From NCBI GenBank assembly GCA_902464485.1, contig CABQJJ010000012.1:1-32441 (forward strand): a stretch of 32,441 nucleotides of DNA. Reading direction: 5' to 3'. The notes below the pieces were generated by a model, which searched no databases, was not told the origin of the DNA, and was given only the letters and a program-made list of their open reading frames with translations. Numbering within the stretch: the stretch's first letter is position 1; each line of letters opens with the position of its first letter. This document shows positions 1 through 5,949 of the stretch, in pieces. Made by a program: the position numbers and the translations under genes. The DNA comes from an uncultured Collinsella sp. GTDB taxonomy: Bacteria; Actinomycetota; Coriobacteriia; Coriobacteriales; Coriobacteriaceae.

Positions 1-894
1 GCCCGCAACGCCTGCCGCCTGGGCTCCGAGCACGTTGAGATGTTCTGCCTGGAGAGCGAGGCCCAGATGCCCGCCAGCGAGGAGGAGCGTCGCGAGGCCG
101 TTGAGGACGGCGCGCACATCAGCTGTGGTTGGGGTCCCAAGGAGGTTCACCTGGACGAGGCCGGTCGCGTGTGCGGCATCACCTTCAAGCGCTGCACTCG
201 TGTCTATGACGACGCGGGCCATTTTGCGCCCGAGTACGACGAGAACGACCTGCGCCGCGTCGACGCCGACCGTGTGGTCATGTCCATCGGCCAGTCCATT
301 GTGTGGGGCGACCTGCTGGCTGGCTCCAAGGTGGAGCTCGGCCGCGGCCAGGGTGCTCTTGCCGACCCCCAGACCTATCAGACCGCTGAGTCCGACATCT
401 TTGTGGGCGGCGACGTCTACACCGGCCCGAGCTTTGCCATCGACGCCATCGCCGCCGGCCACGAGGCCGCCGTGTCCATCCATCGCTTTGTGCAGCCAGG
501 ATCCACGCTTACCATCGGCCGCAACCAGCGTCGCTACACCGCGCTCGACCGCGACGATGTCGTGATCGAGAGCTACGACAACGCGAGCCGCGAGGTTGCC
601 CACGTGGACCGCGAGCGCGAGAAGGCCGCGCCGTTTAGCGAGTACGTCGAGACCTTTACCGAGGAACAGGTGCGCGCCGAGACCGCCCGCTGCCTGGGCT
701 GTGGCGCCTCGATCGTCGACCCCAACAAGTGCATCGGCTGTGGCCTGTGCACTACCAAGTGCGCGTTCGATGCCATCCACCTGGATCGCGATCGCCCCGA
801 GTGCTCCACGATGGTCAAATACGAGCAAAAGCTCCCGAGCTTGGGCAAGTACGCGCTCAAGCGTGCCATCAAGATCAAATTTGGTCGTAAGTAA
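1..894 (+). CDS. NAD(P)/FAD-dependent oxidoreductase with C-terminal Fe-S motifs (5' truncated)
   Basis: Reading frame 1 is open from the first base to a TAA at 892-894, so the start lies outside the window; an internal ATG at 40 is not a credible start. The visible part is the C-terminal end of a glutamate-synthase-small-subunit-like (GltD/NfnB/AegA type) flavoprotein. It has the 'MSIGQ' strand and the 'GGDVYTGP..AIDAIAAGHEAA' segment that closes the FAD/NAD(P) fold in this family (bases about 280-480). It then has a CX2C (CLGC) and a classical CX2CX2CX3C ferredoxin-like motif (CIGCGLCTTKC, bases 730-762), predicted to hold one [4Fe-4S] cluster. The role is probably electron transfer between a pyridine nucleotide and an iron-sulfur partner in the cytoplasm. 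hypA starts 33 bp downstream, which hints at a redox or hydrogenase setting, but the exact partner cannot be read here. Confidence 0.85.
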   Translation, partial: ARNACRLGSEHVEMFCLESEAQMPASEEERREAVEDGAHISCGWGPKEVHLDEAGRVCGITFKRCTRVYDDAGHFAPEYDENDLRRVDADRVVMSIGQSIVWGDLLAGSKVELGRGQGALADPQTYQTAESDIFVGGDVYTGPSFAIDAIAAGHEAAVSIHRFVQPGSTLTIGRNQRRYTALDRDDVVIESYDNASREVAHVDREREKAAPFSEYVETFTEEQVRAETARCLGCGASIVDPNKCIGCGLCTTKCAFDAIHLDRDRPECSTMVKYEQKLPSLGKYALKRAIKIKFGRK

Positions 895-927
895 GTAGCT
901 AAACGGGAACGGCGGAAGGAATAAAAA

Positions 928-1365
928 GTGCACGAGCTCGGAATCGTCTATCACATCATTCGCGATGTTGAGAACGTGGCGCGCGCCAATGGCGTGAGTC
1001 GTATCTCGAGCGTTACGTTGCTGCTGGGCGAGGTCTCGGGCGTCGTTCCCGACTTGCTGCTCGACGCTTGGCGCTGGGCGGCAGATAAAAAGTCCATCAC
1101 CGAGGGTGCGGAGCTTATTGTGGAGCCTGTTGCTGCCGTGACGCACTGCGCATCATGCGGCCGTGACTACGCGACAGTCGAGCACGGCAAGACCTGCCCT
1201 CATTGTGGCAGCGGCGAGACATACCTGCTGCAGGGCCAGGAGGTCATGATCAAGCAGATTGAGACCCCCGACGAGGGCCCGGCGGACGCCGACTCCGGCG
1301 AACCCGCAGCTCCCGCCGACACCCCAGACGCCGTCGACGCGGCCAACCCCCTCCACATCGTCTAG
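928..1365 (+). CDS. hypA: HypA, hydrogenase nickel incorporation protein
   Basis: HypA is the cytoplasmic nickel metallochaperone that, with HypB, delivers Ni to the large subunit of [NiFe] hydrogenases. The 145-aa product starts MHELGIV: His2 and Glu3 of the conserved MHE start form the nickel site. It carries the structural zinc site as two CX2C pairs (Cys74/Cys77 and Cys90/Cys93). The start is GTG at 928, fixed by the conserved N-terminus and a GGAAGGA ribosome site at 914-920. Known HypA proteins end soon after the zinc domain at about 115 residues. Here an acidic Ala/Pro/Asp-rich tail of roughly 35 residues follows, with no recognisable fold. No other hyp gene or hydrogenase subunit is in the window. 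It may be cotranscribed with the upstream oxidoreductase. Confidence 0.93.
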   Translation: MHELGIVYHIIRDVENVARANGVSRISSVTLLLGEVSGVVPDLLLDAWRWAADKKSITEGAELIVEPVAAVTHCASCGRDYATVEHGKTCPHCGSGETYLLQGQEVMIKQIETPDEGPADADSGEPAAPADTPDAVDAANPLHIV

Positions 1366-1375
1366 GATCCCCTAT

Positions 1376-1444
1376 AAGTTGCGGTGAAATAGTTCCTAAG
1401 TCCAGCCTTCTGGCTCTTAAACAAGAACTATTCCACCGCAACTT
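1376..1444. repeat. Near-perfect 20-bp inverted repeat (REP/MITE-like or bidirectional terminator)
   Basis: The left arm 1376-1395 (AAGTTGCGGTGAAATAGTTC) and right arm 1425-1444 are reverse complements with one mismatch. The 29-nt centre holds its own small stems, TAAG/CTTA (1397-1400 with 1416-1419) and AGCC/GGCT (1404-1407 with 1412-1415). It lies 11 bp after the hypA stop. It could end hypA transcription, although no clean U-tract follows the hairpin, or be a dispersed palindromic element. Confidence 0.75.
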
Positions 1445-1770
1445 TTCTGAGTAGTTTCGTAGAGCATAAGTCGTGCAAATAGTCAAGCCATGTCTGTTTA
1501 AACAAAATAGCGGCAGTACAAGCGCATTCGCGCTTGCCTAAAATCGATATTAATGAACAGTCTGTTTGTATCTGTAAAATGCGTGGCTTGATAAGCGACG
1601 TCTTGGCGGGTAATGAGTCAAAAAGCGGCAACGTAATCAACTTGTAACAAACCTAGACGTTTAAACAAAAAATGCAACCTTTTACGAATTTAGCTAAAAT
1701 TCCACAAACCAAACAGCTATACTTCTTCAGTGTCGTGTAGGAATTACGTAGACAAAAAGGAGGTTATGTG
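1445..1770 (+). promoter_or_regulatory. AT-rich control region of the mannose-type PTS operon
   Basis: This stretch codes for nothing I can support and is much richer in A/T than the flanking genes, as expected for a promoter region. It contains a 12-bp direct repeat GTTTAAACAAAA at 1496-1507 and 1659-1670, whose first 8 bases are a palindrome. It also has a 7-bp hairpin at 1519-1536 (CAAGCGC/GCGCTTG, loop ATTC), a short palindrome AACAGTCTGTT at 1556-1566, and TATA-like hexamers TAAAAT (1695-1700) and TATACT (1718-1723) that may be -10 boxes. I found no convincing -35 partner and no sigma-54 (-24/-12) site. The strong ribosome site AAGGAGG is at 1757-1763. Confidence 0.45.
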
Positions 1771-2760
1771 ATGGTAAGTATTGTTCTTGCTAGCCATGGT
1801 GACTTGGCGGCTGGAATCAAGCAGACGGGCTCGATGGTCTTTGGCGATCAGCCGTCTGTAGCCGTGGTCTCGCTCGAGCCGAGCATGGGCCCCGACGACT
1901 TCCGCGCCAAGGTCGAGGAAGCAATCGCTTCCTTCGAGGACCAGGAGCAGGTGCTCTTCCTCGTTGATCTGTGGGGCGGCACGCCGTTCAACCAGATCAG
2001 CGGGCTCATCGAGGGACACGATTCCTGGGCTATCGTCACCGGTGTCAACCTGCCTATGCTCATCGAGGCATATTCGCAGCGCTTTGACGCAAAGAACACT
2101 GCACATGCGATCGCAAAACATCTCGTGACTGAGGCTAAGGCTGGCGTGCGCGTCAAGCCCGAGTCTCTGGAGCCCGAGGAGAAGAAGCCGGCTGCGGCCG
2201 CCGCTGCTCCTGCAGGCGCCATCCCTCCGGGAACGGTCATCGGCGACGGGCACATCAAGATCGCCCACGTCCGTATCGACACCCGTCTGCTTCATGGTCA
2301 GGTGGCCACCACGTGGACCAAGCAGATCAATCCCAACCGCATCATCGTGGTTTCCGACGGCGTTGCACACGACGAGCTCCGCAAGACCATGATCGAGCAG
2401 GCTGCCCCTCCGGGAGTCCATGCCAACGTCGTGCCCATCAAGAAGATGGCCGAGGTCGTCAAGGACACGCGCTTTGGTGACACCAAGGCCATGCTGCTCT
2501 TCGAGAACCCGCAGGATCTGCTCAAGGCCATCGAGGCCGGCGTCGACATCAAGGAAGTCAACATCGGTTCTATGGCTCACTCCAAGGGCAAGGTCGTCGT
2601 CACCAACGCCGTCGCTATGGGCGATGACGACGTCAAGACTCTCGAGGCCCTCAAGGCCAAAGGCGTCAAGTTCGAGGTCCGCAAGGTTCCTTCGGATTCC
2701 TCCGAGGATCTCGACGCCATGTTGAAGAAAGCTAAGGCCGAACTGGCCGCTCAAGCATAG
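1771..2760 (+). CDS. manX: PTS mannose-family transporter, fused IIAB component
   Basis: The 329-aa cytoplasmic protein takes phosphate from HPr on its IIA domain and passes it through IIB to the incoming sugar. The IIA(Man) domain (about 1-125) begins MVSIVLASHG with the phospho-His at His9 and has the family segment LVDLWGGTPFN. An Ala/Pro/Lys linker (about 132-160) leads to the IIB domain (about 163-325), whose IKIAHVRIDTRLLHGQV stretch places the phospho-His at His175. I chose ATG 1771 over the in-frame GTG 1768 because AAGGAGG at 1757-1763 is 7 nt from the ATG but only 4 nt from the GTG. The fused IIAB layout is that of E. coli ManX, but Man-family PTSs import mannose, glucose, fructose, sorbose, GlcN or GalNAc, so the substrate is open. 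First gene of the IIAB-IIC-IID operon. Confidence 0.93.
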   Translation: MVSIVLASHGDLAAGIKQTGSMVFGDQPSVAVVSLEPSMGPDDFRAKVEEAIASFEDQEQVLFLVDLWGGTPFNQISGLIEGHDSWAIVTGVNLPMLIEAYSQRFDAKNTAHAIAKHLVTEAKAGVRVKPESLEPEEKKPAAAAAAPAGAIPPGTVIGDGHIKIAHVRIDTRLLHGQVATTWTKQINPNRIIVVSDGVAHDELRKTMIEQAAPPGVHANVVPIKKMAEVVKDTRFGDTKAMLLFENPQDLLKAIEAGVDIKEVNIGSMAHSKGKVVVTNAVAMGDDDVKTLEALKAKGVKFEVRKVPSDSSEDLDAMLKKAKAELAAQA

Positions 2761-2778
2761 TAAAGGAGGGTCCGATAC

Positions 2779-3597
2779 ATGTCTGCAATCACTATTCTGC
2801 TTGTTGCGATTGTCGCGTTGCTTGCCGGTATGGAAGGCATTCTGGATGAGTTCCAGTTCCATCAGCCGCTCGTGGCATGCACGCTTATCGGTCTCGTAAC
2901 CGGTCACCTTCAGGAGGGCATCCTCCTGGGCGGTTCGCTCCAGATGATGGCCCTTGGCTGGGCTAACGTCGGCGCCGCCGTCGCGCCTGACGCCGCTCTG
3001 GCCTCGGTCGCTTCTTCGATCATCATGGTGCTCGCCCTCAACGGCGGCGCCACCGATTCGGCCAAGGCCGTTACCGCCGCTATCGCCGTCGCCGTCCCGC
3101 TGTCGGTCGCTGGTCTGTTCCTGACCATGATCTGCCGTACCCTGGCTACCGCTATCGCTCACGCCATGGACGGTTGCGCCGAGAAGGGCGATTTCGCCGG
3201 CATCGAGCGCTGGCAGTACGCTGCCATCCTCATGCAGGGCCTTCGTATCGCCATCCCGGCAGTACTTCTGTGCGTCATCCCGGCCGAGGCTGTTACCAAC
3301 GCGCTTAACGCTATGCCCGACTGGCTGTCCGGCGGCATGGCTGTCGGCGGCGGCATGGTCGCTTCCGTCGGTTACGCCATGGTCATCAACATGATGGCCA
3401 CCAAGGAGACCTGGCCGTTCTTCATCCTCGGCTTTGTCCTTGCTGCCATCCCTCAGCTCACGCTGATCGCCCTTGGCCTCATCGGCATCTCGCTTGCCCT
3501 CATCTACCTTGGCCTTAAGGATCTGGCCAAGCAGGGTGGCGGCATGGGCGGTGGCTCCGGCGACCCGCTCGGCGACATTCTGAACGATTACGAGTAG
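2779..3597 (+). CDS. manY: PTS mannose-family transporter, IIC component
   Basis: The 272-aa integral membrane protein forms the sugar channel together with IID. It is made almost entirely of hydrophobic segments. The N-terminal part shows the IIC(Man/Fru/Sor) signature around LLAGMEGILDEFQFHQPLV and QEGILLGGSLQMMALGWANVGAAVAPD. It ends in a short glycine-rich cytoplasmic tail. The start ATG 2779 has AAAGGAGG at 2762-2769, and the gene begins 18 bp after the IIAB stop, so translation is probably coupled to its neighbour. The AGGAGG used by the next gene overlaps the stop codon of this one. Substrate cannot be assigned from the sequence alone. Confidence 0.93.
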   Translation: MSAITILLVAIVALLAGMEGILDEFQFHQPLVACTLIGLVTGHLQEGILLGGSLQMMALGWANVGAAVAPDAALASVASSIIMVLALNGGATDSAKAVTAAIAVAVPLSVAGLFLTMICRTLATAIAHAMDGCAEKGDFAGIERWQYAAILMQGLRIAIPAVLLCVIPAEAVTNALNAMPDWLSGGMAVGGGMVASVGYAMVINMMATKETWPFFILGFVLAAIPQLTLIALGLIGISLALIYLGLKDLAKQGGGMGGGSGDPLGDILNDYE

Positions 3598-3613
3598 GAG
3601 GGGAGTGATACAT

Positions 3614-4534
3614 ATGGCAGAGAACAAGATTCAGCTCACCAAGGCTGACCGTAAGAAGGTTTGCTTCCGTCATCAGTTCCTTCAGGGCTCGTGGAACTAC
3701 GAGCGTATGCAGAACGGCGGCTGGTGCTTCGCAATGATCCCTGCGATCAAGAAGCTCTACACCAGCAAGGATGACCAGATTGCCGCTCTTAAGCGCCACC
3801 TGGAGTTCTATAACACCCACCCCTATGTTTCCGCCCCCGTCATTGGCGTTACCCTCGCTCTCGAGGAGGAGCGCGCCAACGGTGCTCCGATTGACGACGT
3901 CGCTATCCAGGGCGTCAAGGTCGGTATGATGGGCCCGCTCGCCGGCGTCGGCGACCCCGCCTTCTGGTTCACCCTTCGCCCGATCCTGGGCGCCCTGGGT
4001 GCCTCTCTGGCCCTGTCCGGCAGCATTGCCGGTCCGCTGCTGTTCTTCTTCGCGTGGAACATCATCCGTTACGCCTTCCTGTGGTACACGCAGGAGTTTG
4101 GCTACAAGGTCGGCTCTTCCATCGCCAAGGACCTCTCCGGCGGTCTGATGGGCAAGGTCACCGAGGGTGCTTCCATCCTGGGTATGTTCATCATCGGCGC
4201 CCTGGTCGAGCGCTGGGTGTCCATCTCCTTCACCCCGGTCGTCTCCAGGGTCACGCAGTCTGCTGGCGCCTTTATCGACTGGGCTAACCTGCCCTCCGGT
4301 TCTGAGGGCGTCAAGGAAGCACTGACGATGTATAACTCCATCGGCGGTACTGCCCTTGATCAGGTCAAGGTCACCACGCTCCAGGCCAACCTCGATCAGC
4401 TCATCCCCGGCCTTGCCGCCGTGTGCCTGACCCTGCTGGTCTGCAAGCTCCTCAAGAAGAAGGTCAGCCCGATCGTCATCATCCTGGCTCTCTTCGCCGT
4501 CGGCATTATCGGTCGCGTTTGCGGCTTCATGTAA
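3614..4534 (+). CDS. manZ: PTS mannose-family transporter, IID component
   Basis: The 306-aa IID subunit belongs to the membrane complex of Man-family PTSs. The N-terminus has the family stretch RHQFLQGSWNYERMQNGGW followed by AMIPAIKKLY. The centre has GVKVGMMGPLAGVGDPAFW, a conserved loop of this family, and the C-terminus is a hydrophobic segment ending in GIIGRVCGFM. An in-frame GTG at 3605 is only 3 nt after the AGGAGG at 3596-3601. ATG 3614, 12 nt after it, is the better start although the spacing is somewhat long. IIC, IID and IIAB are contiguous and clearly one operon. A terminator-like hairpin begins 57 bp after the stop. Confidence 0.92.
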   Translation: MAENKIQLTKADRKKVCFRHQFLQGSWNYERMQNGGWCFAMIPAIKKLYTSKDDQIAALKRHLEFYNTHPYVSAPVIGVTLALEEERANGAPIDDVAIQGVKVGMMGPLAGVGDPAFWFTLRPILGALGASLALSGSIAGPLLFFFAWNIIRYAFLWYTQEFGYKVGSSIAKDLSGGLMGKVTEGASILGMFIIGALVERWVSISFTPVVSRVTQSAGAFIDWANLPSGSEGVKEALTMYNSIGGTALDQVKVTTLQANLDQLIPGLAAVCLTLLVCKLLKKKVSPIVIILALFAVGIIGRVCGFM

Positions 4535-4590
4535 GCGCGCTTCGGCTTAAGACCGAGAGTTGCTAAGCAAGGGCTTTTGAGCCATTGAAA

Positions 4591-4638
4591 CGGACCGCAC
4601 CCGGTGGGTACACTGGATGCGGTCCGATTGTTTTATTT
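4591..4638 (+). terminator. Intrinsic terminator between the IID and ManO genes
   Basis: A perfect 9-bp stem, CGGACCGCA (4591-4599) with TGCGGTCCG (4618-4626), is followed directly by the T-rich run ATTGTTTTATTT (4627-4638). The 18-nt loop is long. The ribosome site of the next gene begins right after the T-run, so the hairpin can set how much transcription reaches manO. Confidence 0.7.
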
Positions 4639-4654
4639 GGAGGGCGAGGCGCGC

Positions 4655-5053
4655 ATGGCGCAATCTCAGAACAGCACGGTCGATCTGGCAACGCCGGCGA
4701 CCTGCCTGATGGGGCTTACCAGCCACGGTAACGTGATGGTGGGCAATAAGGCGTTCGAGTACTATAACGAGCGCAATCCCGAGGATTATATTCAAATCCC
4801 GTGGGACGAGGTCGACTATATTGCCGCCGAGGTTTTGCGCGGCACCAAGAAGATCACGCGTTTTGCCATCTTTACCAAGGATAACGGTCACTTTACGTTT
4901 TCGACGCGCAATGACAAAGAGACGTTGCGCGCGGTCCGCAAGTACGTGGACGAGGACAAGCTCGTTCGTTCGCCCGACTTTATCGATGTGACGGCCAAGG
5001 GCGCCAAGAGCATCCCCGGTGCCATCAAGAGCCTCTTTCATAAGAATAGCTAG
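4655..5053 (+). CDS. manO: DUF956 family protein (ManO-like), PTS-associated
   Basis: The 132-aa cytoplasmic protein matches the DUF956/ManO family, small proteins encoded next to mannose-family PTS operons with a suspected regulatory role. Diagnostic stretches are MVGNKAFEYYNERNPEDYIQIPWDEVDY, FAIFTKDNGHFTFSTRN and LRAVRKYV (quoted segments are separated in the protein). I chose ATG 4655 because GGAGGG at 4639-4644 lies upstream of it; the longer in-frame GTG at 4604 would start inside the terminator stem-loop. No transmembrane segment or catalytic motif is visible. Its place just behind IID supports the family call. Whether it is made only by read-through of the terminator or from its own promoter is not decided by the sequence. 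Confidence 0.86.
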   Translation: MAQSQNSTVDLATPATCLMGLTSHGNVMVGNKAFEYYNERNPEDYIQIPWDEVDYIAAEVLRGTKKITRFAIFTKDNGHFTFSTRNDKETLRAVRKYVDEDKLVRSPDFIDVTAKGAKSIPGAIKSLFHKNS

Positions 5054-5080
5054 TCATTAAAGAGCGCCTTCCCCTCAATG

Positions 5081-5312
5081 CGGGATGCAGTTTCCTATGG
5101 GGCTGGATCGGGAAAGTGCATGCCAGTTCGAGCGCTGATTCCGGGATGTAGTTTCCGGAACGCACCCGTTTGGGAAGACGTATCCCGTTTCGAGCGCAAA
5201 TTTCGGGTCGCAGTTTCCCCGAGAGGCCCCATCGGGAAAGCCTGGACCAGAATTCGTCTGGATAGTGGGGCGTGCTTTCCGGAAGGCTATCCCGCTGCAG
5301 CTTCGAAGAGTG
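5081..5312. repeat. Four degenerate ~62-bp tandem units, each an imperfect hairpin
   Basis: Units begin at 5081, 5142, 5204 and, much decayed, at about 5266, giving steps of 61, 62 and 62 bp. Each opens with a GGGATGCAGTTTCC-like arm and, after about 14 nt, has a partly complementary GGGAAAGTGCATGCC-like arm. Units 1 and 2 then share TTCGAGCGC. ORFs on both strands run through the block, but their products resemble nothing and no ribosome site fits, so I treat it as non-coding. It fills the gap between manO and the tRNA gene. Confidence 0.7.
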
Positions 5313-5361
5313 ACTATGCGCTGTATGGCAGTGGGACAAATCTGCTACACTAGTACAACAT

Positions 5362-5437
5362 GCCTCCGTAGCTCAGGGGATAGAGCACCGCTCTCCTAAA
5401 GCGGGTGTCGACGGTTCGAATCCGCCCGGGGGCACCA
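5362..5437 (+). tRNA. tRNA-Arg(CCT)
   Basis: A full cloverleaf of 76 nt with encoded CCA (5435-5437). The acceptor stem GCCTCCG pairs with CGGGGGC (one T-G). The D stem is GCTC/GAGC. The anticodon stem CCGCT/AGCGG encloses loop CTCCTAA, so the anticodon is CCT, reading the arginine codon AGG. The T stem GACGG/CCGCC around TTCGAAT contains one A-C mismatch, a slight oddity. A TACACT hexamer at 5346-5351 may be its -10 box, but no clear -35 is seen. Confidence 0.95.
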
Positions 5438-5449
5438 GAGGAATATGGC

Positions 5450-5480
5450 GGCGTCGCGGGGGCGGCGCCGTTTCTGGTTT
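5450..5480 (+). terminator. Intrinsic terminator of the tRNA-Arg transcript
   Basis: The stem GGCGTCG (5450-5456) pairs with CGGCGCC (5463-5469), seven pairs including one T-G, with loop CGGGGG. It is followed by GTTTCTGGTTT. It sits 12 bp after the CCA end. Confidence 0.65.
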
Positions 5481-5492
5481 GTAGGGGCCGTC

Positions 5493-5518
5493 GGCGGATT
5501 CGGGCCGTCGACACCCGC
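5493..5518 (-). repeat. Inverted 26-nt copy of the tRNA-Arg 3' half
   Basis: Bases 5493-5518 are the reverse complement of tRNA positions 5401-5426 (3' side of the anticodon stem, variable loop and T arm) at 24 of 26 positions. The two differences put GG opposite TT of the T loop, so as RNA the two segments could still pair throughout with two G-U pairs. Similarity stops sharply at both ends. Confidence 0.85.
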
Positions 5519-5583
5519 GTCACCAATAGCTCGATTGCGATTTGAAATAAGAACCCGAGCCTGACGTTCGGTCTAGGAAACCG

Positions 5584-5886
5584 ATGGAAGTAACCATCAG
5601 CTTGTCATCGTCGTAACATCTGCACTATTGCCCACCAGAACAACATGGCTATCGCGGCGTTTATCACGTCGAGCCTTTAAGCCGTTCGCGCTGCGATTGA
5701 TGCTGCCGAAGCGACGGGTGAGTCCGTCTCATTGTGAACCTGGGCCTGCTTGCCCACGCCGAGGGCCAGGTGTTCATTCTCCAGGCCCTGGTGGGTATCT
5801 TTATGGACGATAGCTCTTGTGCCGAGATCCTGGATCGGGATACCCCCGGGTCCATGGTCGAGACCATGGTGAAGTTTTGCGGCTAA
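5584..5886 (+). pseudogene. Decayed small gene of unknown function (nonsense codon plus frameshift)
   Basis: Frame 2 reads through ICTIAHQNNMAIAAFITSSL to a TAA at 5678-5680, continues sensibly after it as AVRAAIDAAEATGESVSL, and meets TGA at 5735-5737. Frame 1 then takes over from about 5734 as VNLGLLAHAEGQVFILQALV, and continues to a TAA at 5884-5886 after ending in VKFCG. The parts join into one plausible protein of about 90-100 aa if TAA was a Glu codon and one frameshift is repaired. A short frame-1 ATG reading at 5584-5616 may be the old N-terminus after a further frameshift. I do not recognise the family, and no membrane segment or motif is evident. It is followed 33 bp later by a good terminator, as a real gene would be. 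Confidence 0.6.
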
Positions 5887-5918
5887 TCAATCCATGAGAT
5901 GAGGTTTTGACTCGTTGG

Positions 5919-5949
5919 GAGGCTTGCTTTGGCGAGCCTCTTTGCGTTT
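5919..5949 (+). terminator. Intrinsic terminator after the broken gene
   Basis: The stem GAGGCTTGC (5919-5927) pairs with GCGAGCCTC (5932-5940), nine pairs with one T-G, around a TTTG loop. TTTGCGTTT follows. This is a typical rho-independent terminator on the + strand. Confidence 0.8.

Noticed and set aside
1445..1770. Sigma-54 promoter with LevR-type control for the mannose PTS
   Set aside because: No GG-N10-GC (-24/-12) motif fits in the region and no activator gene is nearby.
1744..3627. 627-aa minus-strand ORF across the PTS genes
   Set aside because: It covers the IIAB and IIC genes, which are unmistakable on the + strand; the product has no recognisable domain.
5081..5312. CRISPR array
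   Set aside because: The units are degenerate over their whole length, with no identical repeats separated by unique spacers and no cas genes.
5025..5353. Overlapping small ORFs on both strands between manO and the tRNA
   Set aside because: They run through the ~62-bp tandem repeats, lack ribosome sites, and their translations resemble nothing.
5362..5518. attL/attR pair of an integrated element at tRNA-Arg
   Set aside because: An integrase-made duplication would be in direct orientation and reach the tRNA 3' end. This copy is inverted and internal, and no integrase is present. Kept only as a possible scar in the findings.
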